Shown here: piece after piece, positions 20,801 to 30,849 of the stretch | Numbering within the stretch: the stretch's first letter is position 1 | Layout of the letters: every line of letters begins with the position of its first letter | Assembly (NCBI GenBank): GCA_031308135.1 | Contig: JAHLJT010000631.1 | Span: forward strand, 34,767,522 to 34,831,521 | Source: Acheta domesticus | Lineage: Eukaryota > Arthropoda > Insecta > Orthoptera > Gryllidae | Direction: 5' to 3' | DNA length: 64,000 nt | The notes under the pieces: generated by a model | The model's input: only the letters and a program-made list of their open reading frames with translations | Told to the model about the DNA's origin: nothing | Database searches by the model: none | Made by a program: the position numbers and the translations under genes

Positions 20801-23800
20801 ACTCATCTATTAACATATTTTTGAGTCTCACCTGTTTCAAGGCAGCTTCATCATAATAGGGCATATAAATTGAAAGTCTGTGTGGAAATACTCTTTCTTT
20901 CAAAATTAGCTTGTCATGTCATAAAAAATACACTGTTTTAACATGTTATACTAAAATAAATAATTTGAACTTTTCCATAGACTTGAAGAATTTCTTCTCA
21001 GAAAATAAATTACCATTCGATTCAGGTCTTTGTTCCAATTTTGGAGGAATATCTGCCAAACTATTATCAATTTTATCATGAAAGTGAGGTGATTTCTCAA
21101 CTGTACCACCAGCTGGTTTATTGATGATAATTTCTGAAGATTTTGTTTCATTAGCAGAATTCAAAGTGGCATAAGTACCCAATACCAAAATCAGAGCTCC
21201 TACAAACAGAAGTACCTGAAACAGAACCAACACACGTATTGTTATTAGAAATTGATGTTTCATTGACAATTAACATCTGTTAACAAAGATGAGAGGAGTT
21301 CTCTGGAATTAAATTAACTCTGACCTCACGAAGGGACTAAAATCACAAAATTCAACATTTTACACTTCCCAAAAAATTTCAGATACGATGTTTATTCCCA
21401 AAACTTCTCCCAACGAAATCCTCAGAATAGTCAGTAAACTAAAAAATAAATATTCATCTGGTTTAGATGAATTTCCGGATTGTTTATTAAAAACTTGTGC
21501 ACCTGCCTTTATACATCCGTTAACTCACATTTTCAATGCTTCTTTATGTACAGGAATATTTCCAGATATTTTCAAAACAGCAAAAGTTAAGCCACTTTTT
21601 AAAAAAGGGAACAAGAATGATATTCAAAATTACCGGCCAATTTCTCTTTTGTCAGTTTTCTCAAAAATATTAGAAAGGCTTTTCTACTTACGAATGGAAA
21701 CATTTCTCAGGAAAAACAGAGCGTTTTCAGACTCGCAACACGGTTTTAGAAAATCAAAATCTACGGAAACTGCCATTTTTTCTTTTCTCAAAGATGTTGC
21801 TTCGTCAATAGACCAAAATGAAGTACCCATTGGAATATTCTTAGATCTCTCGAAAGCTTTTGACGTTATTGACCATAAGATCTTGCTCTCAAAATTACCT
21901 TCGTATGGAATTCGTGGTATTGCCCTAGATTGGATAACTTCTTACCTTAAACATCGGACTCAAAGAGTAGAAATACCATACTGGCAGGAAAGGACATTAC
22001 ATACTTATATTTCCAATTCTTTGCCAATTGTGCATGGGGTCCCGCAAGGTTTGATCTTAGGTCCTATTCTCTTCCTGTTATATGTAAACGATATGCCCTC
22101 GTCTATTAAAAATGGAAGAACGGTTCTGTTTGCTGATGACACGAATGTTCTTTGCAAGAAAGAAGCAGTAAATAGTACAATTTCAGAAGTTTCAAATTGG
22201 TTTAATAATAACAAATTAATTGTTAACGAAAGAAAAACTGTTTCAATGCATTTTTGCATCTCAAATCGGAAATCACATGTTCCATTGAAAATGAACAATA
22301 TGCAATTACCTGATGTTGAGGCAACAAAAATTTAAGGTCTTTCAATTCAATCAAACCTCAAATGGAATGTACATATAACAGAATTAAACACTAAATTAAG
22401 TTCATTATGCTACGCATTCAGAATTCTTTCAAATTCTGTCAGCCTTCATGCAGCTCGTTGCGTTTATTTTGCAAATGTGCATTCCCGCCTGAGATATGGC
22501 ATAATATTCTGGGGAAGCTCATCCTGTAGTATTCAAACTTTCAGATTGCAAAAGAAAATTATTCGAATAATGAAACAATGCCTTCCACGTGATTCCTGCA
22601 AGCCTCTTTTCATTGAGCTGAGAATCCTACCATTGCCTTGTCTATTTATTTACGAATCTGTAATATTTGTCAAAAATGACCTACGTAACGGAGGGAACAT
22701 ATTTTCATGCAATATTAATATTTATAATTACAACACACGCCGTAGAAATCATGTGCATCAAGTGTCAGTATCAACAGCTCAGTACAAGAAATCAACATAC
22801 AATACATGTACGTTACTTTACAACGCATTGCCAGATGACATAAAACAATTAAAGTCGGTACACAAATTTAAGTTTAAAGTAAAATCTTTTCTGCTGCAAA
22901 ACTGTTTCTATACAATTAGAGACTATACTGATCGTGAAAAATAATGTTTATTGCAACGAAACAAAGATATATAATGAATTAGTTTACATTTGCATTGTAT
23001 ACATTTTTTAAAAAATATTTAATACGCCTGTAACAAGTAATGTACTTCAGCTTCCGGGTCAATGACCCCCATCTTGATCAGGTTTTTGTCCAGTTTCCCT
23101 GATCCATTGAGCAAATGCTGAGATGGCCCCTTGTTTTGCTTCTGGACGTAAATGTAGCTTCACTGTGCGCACGTTTTGTTGAGCACTCCTTTTGCTTGTA
23201 GTTCATTTACAGTTGAAATTGATTTTCTATAACTCGGGAAAAAACATTTTCCAAATATCTTTATTTTTCTAAAATAATTATTTTCTAAATTCATTTTTTC
23301 GTGGGTTTTTTTTTTTTTTTTTTTTTTAATTCTGGCCCTCAAGAAAATGTGCGCAGATAAATTTCTTTCCCCACACGTCATATACAGTTTTTACTGTTTT
23401 TTTGACAAATAAAATAAATAAAAAATAAACTTCAGTGTTGTGTGAAGTACAAAACCTGTTAGCCGTGCAGACTAGTAGGATATCAAAACCGATCCTTAAT
23501 ACAACACAGAATACAGTGAGAATGTACTGGCAAATGCAGTTGATTATCTTAGAAGAAATAGTAAAGATAACAAATTTTACAAACATTAAACATTTCTTGA
23601 AGGAAAGAACACTTGATCAAGTTTATTCATTGCTTTGTTCATATTTGCTCTAGTAAGAACTTGACTATATTTACCATAAATCATTCTTATCTATTATAAC
23701 CTCATATGATGTAAAAGTCCAGTAGCTAAATACAAATTTCTACAGGAATTCACTAATTGAAATATATGAAACTCATATTTATGTAGTATTATCATTAAAT

Positions 23801-26800
23801 TTATCTTAACAATAATAATAAGGATAAACAAAACTGATCTTAGGTTTGCATCACAAAAATGATCTCTCATTATGAATTTTCTCACTTATTCTTTACATAG
23901 AATATCTACCAAGAATAATTTAAATAAAAAACAGTACATACTTGAGCCATCAATCTGTCATTGCTGCTTTTGGTAGACATACAGATAAATGCAGCAGCCG
24001 GAAACATTACACAAATGAGAACACCAATAGTAGAGCCCACTAAACCAAGCACCAATTCAATATTTGGGATCAGCAACCCAATCACTAAGGTCACACTGAT
24101 TATAAAAATTGTCAGACATTTGAATCTTGCTTCTGGGATGTGACTTCCGACACCTTCATGATGCGGCATTGTGATCTGATAAAAGGAAAATATGTCACTA
24201 ACTTTACAAAAATGTTTACAGATTTCAGATAATGAAACTTCACTTCATACATTATCAAGTTTAAAGCTTTCTTTTGAAGTGAAACCCTTCATAAAATTGC
24301 CATGAAATCATTTTATTTTATTTTTATTTCTGTGATTAAGTTCAATAGGCAAATCTGACACCTTGCAAATAACATCATACCTCATATTATAAAATATGTA
24401 TTTTACAATCTTTGCTTCTAGTATTCATACCTGATTATAATTATTAAGCTATTCCTTTCTAGTTTGTGTTTGATTATGAGAATAGTAAGATAAGAATCAA
24501 CAATCATTTTCATAGACTCGGAATACTGAAAATTTACATCTCATTCCATTGATAGTTTACTTTTCCTACTTGGCATATTACATTTTAAATAATGAGAGCA
24601 TCTATAAAGCCAAGAGTTAGAACCTGTCCACACATGATTTATTGCAAATTAACTTGTCTGTTTTAAGTGTTTCTTTGCATATTTTAGGTTCACATGGCTT
24701 ACAGAAATTTCCTTGATTTTAACTTAAAACTCTGAAATGATTTACACCATTTACTTTTTGAAAAGATAAACCATACAATGGAGAATTTCCTGTTTTCTAA
24801 AAGTATTTAATTTCAAGAAGTTCATATAAAATGGCCCAAAGTTAATGACTTTATATGTTAATTATGTCATATTAAACCTTTAAGTAATTAGGATACTTCA
24901 GTCATGAAAATAATATTATTTCCTTTATCAAGTACTGCTGCTTTGACCACAATCTTAAAGCGTTTTTAATGTTTTTTTAATGCTTCAGGGCAACAATAGC
25001 CTATATACTCTGATGAATAGATGCTATTATTATTTGCCCTTGCTTTGCACAGCACATTCAAGTGCCTTTCGTGCCTTACACTCTGTTCAAATTCGCAAAG
25101 CTGAATTGGTAGAGAGCAGTTGGTTTTACACCACCTACATCAGGATTAGTTCAGAAACTACACAATACTCATGACTGGCTTCCTGAAGGCCTCTTCATGT
25201 GCTTCCCTTAAGGAAGGAAATGGGATGCCTTGGAAGGGAGAAGATGGCAGCTGGAATCAGGAACTTGCTCGAGTGGCGGAGGGGAAAGAGATGGTTTCAG
25301 GAGAAATCGCAGCAGGCCTGTGTGCTATGATCAATTCATCAGTTTCGTGTCATATTCTACAAAATGTATAATTTTAAGAATGACCATATCAATTTATTAT
25401 ACATACTTACTCGTCGGAAAAGCAGTGAGTAAAGACTAGCTCTGCACGGAAAAATGACAAGAGGGAAACTCACTGCTACGGACAGCACAAAACCAAGTTT
25501 AATCATTTCACTTACAATTGAAGGTGTAAAGCTCATTAGGACATTGCCTGAAATGTCACAGAGAAACAAACATATTAAAGCATGAACAAACTTCATAATT
25601 GTAATTAAGTAATTAATCTAAGAAGGAAAAATGCATGAGAACCATAATTACTCATCTAACCTGTGAATGGTTGAGTGCAAAATGCAATGTATCCAAAGAA
25701 TCCAACACAAATGTAGACTCCTGTACATATATTGCATGCGGCACGAATAACAAAGTTCATTCTATCCAGAGAGGCATTATGCATAGATTCATAAATTTCA
25801 AATAACTGCCTGAAGATAATTGCAAATAATTAGAACATTACTTAGAATATCAGAAATCCATTAAAATAAAGAACACTTTTGAACTGATATGAAAAATAAA
25901 AGCTGTTTAGGCACAAGAAATACTAAAACTTTATATTACATACGTTTGACAAAACAGTGCCATTGAAAAAATTGGAATGCATTGTAATATCCCAGCAGGC
26001 CTCCAGAAATTGACATGTTCATACCAATCACCAGCCAATAGGTGAGGTAATGATTCTCCCACTACCTAGAGAAAGACATTAATTTCATGATACCAGATAA
26101 TGAGATTTTTTGGGGGGACACTAGAAATGTCGAAACAAACCTTTAAGACTAGACAAATGTAAAAGCCAATTGTAGCCATTGATACACTAGATAAGCTATC
26201 AACATTTCTCAGCATTCCCAAAGGAAGAACAACAAAGAGAGCCAAGCCTGTAACATAGCATTTTTTTTACAATAGAGTCATCAAAGTGAACAAATTTAAT
26301 ACACTTACTTTGCAGAAACATTTATACTCACCTATGAGAACACTTGGTCTTAATGATACTGTATTTGATAAACCCAAAATTTTAGCCATTATAGCAGGAC
26401 CTAAGTCGCCCATCACAACAAAAAATGCAATGCATGTTCCCATTAGAAAGCCTATTATGAAAAGTTCAACTGCCAATTTTCCAGTAGGGCCGAAAGTATG
26501 AAAAGCTGGAACATAAAACAATTCATCCAATTCGGTGTAATAATATCATGTGTTTCTTTATTATTTTGATCAACAAAGCCGAGAACAATTGATTACTAAC
26601 ACTTAACAAACAAAAATGAAATAAAACAACCGTTTTGTAAAATGTCAGTACTTACCCAGGAATTCAAATGTTCTTCTTCTAGCCATAACAGCAGATTTCA
26701 ACAAAAAGTGGCAAGCTAGTCGGGACAACAAACTGCTTGCAATAAGCATAAGAATAGACAAAGCAATGCCACACTGAAATTAAAATAATTTTCATAAAAT

Positions 26801-27001
26801 CATCAATTTCTTCGAATATCAATACATTACACTAAGAAAACAAATGTTACCAAGACTGACAAGCCGTCTATTCCTAATGCCCATTAGGAGTGATGAAAAT
26901 TAAATTTTACTTACTTGCTTAAAACAAAACGGCATGGCTAGAACACTGACACCAATAATACTATTGGCAAGTGTCATAATCGTGCCCGTATTCGTCCCCA
27001 T
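16911..27001 (-). CDS. SLC38A10: Putative sodium-coupled neutral amino acid transporter 10
   Basis: Complete SLC38-family membrane transporter of the SLC38A10 subgroup. Members move neutral amino acids such as glutamine across endomembranes (family knowledge). Twelve coding exons with GT-AG borders and matching phases give 1027 residues, against roughly 1100 in vertebrates. Residues 1 to about 405 form the 11-helix transporter core. It opens with [20 protein letters not shown] and contains [24 protein letters not shown] and [20 protein letters not shown], all typical of the family. The long tail (about 406-1027) is charged, with a Glu/Lys/Gln-rich coiled-coil-like stretch around 530-650 and KPMKRDLKS near the end. 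The start is the ATG at 27001, directly before the conserved first helix. The gene converges on scny and hosts a LINE and possibly an interleaved + strand gene in its introns. Confidence 0.9.
17940..18156 (+). CDS. Exon-like block A of an unrecognised + strand gene
   Basis: Open for 72 codons between TTGTAATAG and a GTAAGA donor. It encodes [19 protein letters not shown] and [11 protein letters not shown] among others. It lies in the last SLC38A10 intron on the opposite strand and ends in phase 2, matching the next block. I recognise no domain. Confidence 0.4.
18255..18377 (+). CDS. Exon-like block B of an unrecognised + strand gene
   Basis: Begins after TTTACAACAG and ends at a GTAAGC donor. 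It joins block A in frame and encodes [20 protein letters not shown] and [20 protein letters not shown], a charged, helix-like composition unlike random AT-rich sequence. Function unknown. Confidence 0.4.
18569..19175 (-). CDS. SLC38A10: SLC38A10 exon 11
   Basis: 607 bp, acceptor CTGTTTTCAG and donor GTGAGT. Glu/Lys/Gln-rich with heptad-like runs ([20 protein letters not shown]), so likely a cytosolic coiled coil. Confidence 0.85.
19271..19527 (-). CDS. SLC38A10: SLC38A10 exon 10
   Basis: 257 bp, acceptor TTTTGATAG and donor GTAAAA. Pro/Glu/Lys-rich tail ([20 protein letters not shown]). Confidence 0.8.
19722..19839 (+). CDS. Exon-like block C (terminal) of an unrecognised + strand gene
   Basis: After TTTCTTGCAG, entered in the phase left by block B, it encodes [20 protein letters not shown] and stops with TAA at 19837-19839. 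Blocks A-C together give 151 residues, open at the 5' side. SLC38A10 exons 10 and 11 would lie inside the intron between B and C. Confidence 0.35.
19980..20530 (+). repeat. Unidentified interspersed repeat, SINE-like
   Basis: Contains a B-box-like GGTTTGAATCCC (about 20043) and gene-poor, GC-richer sequence within an SLC38A10 intron. The boundaries are uncertain. Confidence 0.3.
21014..21215 (-). CDS. SLC38A10: SLC38A10 exon 9 (last transmembrane segment)
   Basis: Acceptor TCTGTTTCAG and donor GTAATT. It encodes [20 protein letters not shown], the final hydrophobic helix, then the start of the hydrophilic tail. Confidence 0.85.
21313..22944 (+). pseudogene. 5'-truncated jockey-like LINE reverse transcriptase with one stop
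   Basis: Non-LTR retrotransposon RT fragment in the intron between SLC38A10 exons 8 and 9, antisense to the host gene. It shows [54 protein letters not shown] and the catalytic FADD at 22129-22140, then the usual C-terminal YGIIFWGSS and QKKIIRIM blocks. The frame is open from 21313 to 22944 except for a single TAA at 22333-22335, where family members usually continue. The endonuclease is missing by 5' truncation. Clade beyond jockey/CR1-like was not resolved. Confidence 0.85.
22945..23941. other. LINE 3' flank and intron, no gene
   Basis: AT-rich with a T homopolymer at about 23307-23328. No poly-A end or target duplication of the LINE could be fixed by eye. Confidence 0.35.
23942..24175 (-). 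CDS. SLC38A10: SLC38A10 exon 8
   Basis: 234 bp. Contains [20 protein letters not shown] and [20 protein letters not shown], two helices typical of SLC38 proteins. Donor GTATGT. Confidence 0.9.
24176..25410. other. SLC38A10 intron 7, no gene
   Basis: AT-rich. A GC-richer insert at about 25170-25340 could be a repeat, but no boundary is visible. Confidence 0.4.
25411..25547 (-). CDS. SLC38A10: SLC38A10 exon 7
   Basis: 137 bp with GTAAGT donor. It encodes [20 protein letters not shown] and [19 protein letters not shown], which are transporter helices. Confidence 0.9.
25661..25809 (-). CDS. SLC38A10: SLC38A10 exon 6
   Basis: 149 bp. It encodes [18 protein letters not shown] and [19 protein letters not shown], matching the conserved mid-core of the family. 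Confidence 0.9.
25944..26065 (-). CDS. SLC38A10: SLC38A10 exon 5
   Basis: 122 bp. It encodes [20 protein letters not shown], a family signature around helix 6. Donor GTATGT. Confidence 0.9.
26141..26247 (-). CDS. SLC38A10: SLC38A10 exon 4
   Basis: 107 bp. It encodes [20 protein letters not shown] and GFYICLVLK, strongly diagnostic of the SLC38A10 type. Confidence 0.95.
26332..26505 (-). CDS. SLC38A10: SLC38A10 exon 3
   Basis: 174 bp. It encodes [20 protein letters not shown] and [20 protein letters not shown]. Acceptor TGTTCCAG and donor GTGAGT. Confidence 0.95.
26656..26773 (-). CDS. SLC38A10: SLC38A10 exon 2
   Basis: 118 bp. It encodes [20 protein letters not shown] and a basic loop [10 protein letters not shown]. 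Donor GTAAGT. Confidence 0.95.
26915..27001 (-). CDS. SLC38A10: SLC38A10 exon 1 with start codon
   Basis: 87 bp from ATG (27001-26999). It encodes [20 protein letters not shown] and ends in FKQ before GTAAGT. The conserved first helix starts within ten residues, so this start is secure. Confidence 0.95.
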
Positions 27002-28200
27002 GATGATATACTAGTGTCGAAGAAAACAAAACAAAAAGATACCGACTACGTTTCACATGTTGCTTAACAATGAAACGAGGTCCGGGCACTGTCATTTACA
27101 CCTCAAAACTGAATTGTCACTTGAAGCAGTAAACGATCAGCCACGCGCTGGACGGTGCATGCCACCTCAGCTGTTGGGTATTATTTACCACAGATGTGTT
27201 GCTCAAGGTTGTCTTCTTTTGTTTGTGTGAACGTCGTGTACCACAACTGCCCTTATCGCAATCCTCAGTTTGTTTACATGTCAAACACTTGACAGCACAT
27301 GCTCGGTGCAAAACAGCGAATAATAAGAAGTATAATGTTCTCAGATATAAATTAAAAGTTACGTTATGCTTCATAGTGAAGCAGTAAAGAGATTTAAATA
27401 AAAATCGTCTGTTTTCTTTTCCGATACTTTTATTTCGTGTATTTGGGTGCACTGAAAAGTGGGTTACAGGAAAATGTTGTAGCGCAAAAAATTGGCAATG
27501 AACGTGCCAGAAATCAAACATCGCCTAATACTCGTGATATTATAGTCCAATGTAAGAGTAGCATTTCTTTTTCTTATTTTACCGACATCCTGATCATTGG
27601 TACTCCCAAAGAAGAGCGTAGCTCATTTGACCACAAGATTGGTACGATTTGTTGTTGAGTGTGGTTAGATACTGCAAGTAGTGGTAAAAGTCTTTAATAT
27701 TTGTGTCATTTCATTGAATTTGTTCGTGATCTTCATAACTGGGTGAGTTCAATAGCTGTTTTTCAAGCGTTTTATTTTGAAAATGCATTGTGTACCACTA
27801 TTATTTCAGATTTCACAATCCTCCATTTTTTTCGGCACCTTTCATTTTTTTTCGGTACGGAAAAAATAACAAAACCTTTTTCAATGTCGGTTCCTTTAGA
27901 AAGAGAATATGAAAGTACTAATTATATGTATCCTGTACCAAAATTGAAATGTGGTAAATTTCTCATTACAATCTTTTTGCTAAACCTAACCTCTATGTTG
28001 ATGTTTGTTTCTACTGATTTGTGATTATTGATTCATGATATAATCTGCAATATTTAACGTGTGAAGGTAAGTAGAATTACTTTTAAAATACTGAATGTGT
28101 AAGAATATATTCTAATAAGAAAATTATAGTTTTCTACGATGTAAGTTCGAAAGTTCTTTGTGACATAAGGGGCCAAAAGTGACTGACAGATGGAATATGA
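27002..28200. other. SLC38A10 promoter side, no firm gene
   Basis: Presumed 5' UTR and promoter of SLC38A10. On the - strand, 27374 to about 27250 encodes a signal-peptide-like start (LYFLLFAVLHRACA) followed by Cys-rich KCLTCKQTEDCDKGSCG, but no credible donor or partner exon is visible. Confidence 0.35.
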
Positions 28201-30849
28201 CAACGAAATGCATGGTTTTAACTTTCTTATAATACGTACATATATACGGAGTAATATACATTGTTACATAGTTACATAATCAATTTCGATATTTTAATGG
28301 ACATACACGTTTTGGGGTCCCATGTTCCCCCTCCCCCTCCAAAATATTCGTTCCTTCGTCTGTCCGTTTGTGAACAACAATACCGCCTAAACTATTTGTA
28401 TTTTTTTTTCTTTTTGCTAAAATGAATATTCCTCAGTTGATCGTGCCCGACTCAAAGCCCTGCGATTTTGAAAACCATTCTTTAAATTTTGGGGCTACGG
28501 TACTTCACATGAAGCTCTTGGGACATATTCAAAATTTTCTCAGAAATGACTCCAATTATTTCTTCAAATTTCATGTAAGAAAGTTGAGTGAAATGCACTT
28601 ATAAAGATGCCATAGGTCCCATTTTCACAGTTCATTCTGAATTTTCCAATAATACATAAGTTTTTATATTTTCCGGCGAACAAGAAGACAGGGCTGGTTT
28701 AACACTTGGGTGGGAGGGGGAGTGTGGCGGCTCGGAGTAGTCTTCGCATAGGACCCTTATCAATGTTGTAGTTTTGGATTATGTTTACATCACGGTAAAC
28801 ATTTCTCGTTAATATGCGCATTTCCAGCGATTTGTATACATTATTGCATTTGTGAGTAGAAATGCTTCCAATGACTTCCAAGGAAGTTTTTCGAAAACTC
28901 AAAAAGTTTTGGGTTAACTTCAACGTGTTCATTTTTAGAACTGCTTAAATGATACTTTCTCAAAAACGGCTCCAAATTGTTCAAAGAAATTTTCATAGAG
29001 GCGTGAAATAGACAATTTTTAATTTTGTTTAAACAGAGTTTTTCTCAAGAAACGGCACCAACAATTTTGATTAAATTTTGTCTTCAGGTAGCGTATAGAA
29101 CGCTTAAGAGAATGATGCAGGTCTCATATTCGTTGAAAAGTCTGATTTTTGAAAATTGTATTCATTTTTTTCGACTTTTTACTGCAACTACAATTATGAA
29201 GATAAACATTTTTTACTTTCTCGCTACCGCTACCGCGTTAGAGAAAATTAAGTAATGCTGCACGAAAAAACGAGGTATATTCGGCAGAAAAAAATTATTA
29301 CAGGGCCCTGGGAACAAAGAAGTGGATAAATCCAGACGCCAAATTTAGAAAAAAAGTCCTCTAACACGTGGTGTAGACAGACCCCATGTCTTATGGGTTC
29401 TTCATACCGAAATATCGATTGTTGGCAAAACGTCTGTCCGTCCGTCTGAGAACAACGCTAGTAGCTAAACCGTTCAGCTGATTTTCTCAAAAATTGATAT
29501 TCCCCAATCGATCTGTCTGATGCCGCGGTCCCTTGAATTTGAAACCGATGTTTTAATTCTGGGAGGTACTTTACATAATGGCCCTGGGGCATTTTCAAAA
29601 TTTTCAAGAAAATGGCTCCATCGATTTTGATTGAACTTCTGTTGTTGGATATTCTGTAGGACGTTTAAGATAATAGCTCAGGTCTCACGTTCGTTGAAAA
29701 CTGATTTTTCGAAAATTGCAAAAATTCAAAATCTTTTTTGGCGTGTTCCTGCACAAAAATATTAAAAATAGAGATTTTTTCTCTTAATAAAATCTGTATT
29801 TTAAAGATAGATTTTGAAATAAGGGCATGTACAATTTTTAGAAAATTTAAGTATTTTTTTCGCGTAATTTTGAGTAAACAAATATAGGCAATTTTTTAAT
29901 TTTGTTTAAACTATTTCCCCTCAAAGCAACTCCATCGTTTTGATGAAATTTTATTGTTGGATAGAAGGACGTTTAAGAAAATGGTGCAGATCTCATGTTG
30001 GTTGAAAACCCTGATTTTTCGAAAATTGAAAAAAATGAAAATTTTTTCGGCGTCTTCCTATAACTACAACAATGAAGACACGTTAATGAAATGTGTTCAT
30101 CAAAAACGGATCTGCAAATAAGATCATGTTCAATTTTTCAATATCATGAGTATTTTTTCGAAATTTGTGTCAAACATAGGTAATTTTTATTTTCTTTAAA
30201 CCAGTTTTTCTTAAAGACCGCACATATTCTGATTAACTTGGGACCATAGATAGCATAAAGGACGCTTAAGGGATGCAGGTCTCATGTTCGTTGAAATGTC
30301 TGATTTTGCGAAAATTAAAAAAAAATTAAAAAGATTTGGCGTCTTCCTACTACAATTGTGAAGATACAATGGTTACTTCCCTGTATGCATACGTATATAC
30401 GGAGTATAGGGAATGTTACGTAATTCTGCAAACAAAAAATTGATTTTGAGATTTCAACGGAGATACACGTTTTTGTGTCCCCTGATACCCCAAAAGGGTT
30501 GTTTTTTTCAAAACCGTCATCTGTCACCATTTCCGTCCGTCTGTCCGTCCTGTCTGTTCGTCTGTGAACACGACTACCGCCTAAACCATACGTAGAATTT
30601 TTTCAAAAACAATTATTCTCCAGTCGATCTGGCTCAACTCGAGGCGCTGCGATTTTGAAAACTTTCTTCAAAATTTGGAGATACTTTACATGAAGCCCCC
30701 CGGACATTTTCAAAATTTTCTCAAAAACTGTTCCAAATTTTGTCTTTAAATTTCTTGTAAGAGTGAAATACACTTATAAATGTGGCAAAGGTCCGATTTT
30801 CGCCGTTAACTCTGAATTTTCGAAAATTGCAAAATTATGAACTTTTTCG
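28200..30849 (+). repeat. Long inverted-repeat family, tandemly degenerate left block
   Basis: Non-coding AT-rich repeat. Start-like words ACGTA...TATACGGAGTA occur at about 28235 and 30384, with CGTCCGTCTG clusters at about 29430 and 30533. An internal unit with CAGGTCTCAT..TTCGTTGAAAA recurs at about 29118, 29680, 29992 and 30278, giving roughly 290-310 bp periodicity (one interval is double). The block ends where the 8.6-kb fold-back element is inserted after TTTTTCG (30843-30849). Confidence 0.65.
30843..30849. repeat. Target-site duplication of fold-back element, left
   Basis: TTTTTCG, identical to 39460-39466. Removing the element restores a continuous ACTTTTTCGGCGTCTTC, matching uninterrupted family copies such as that near 50427. 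Confidence 0.8.
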
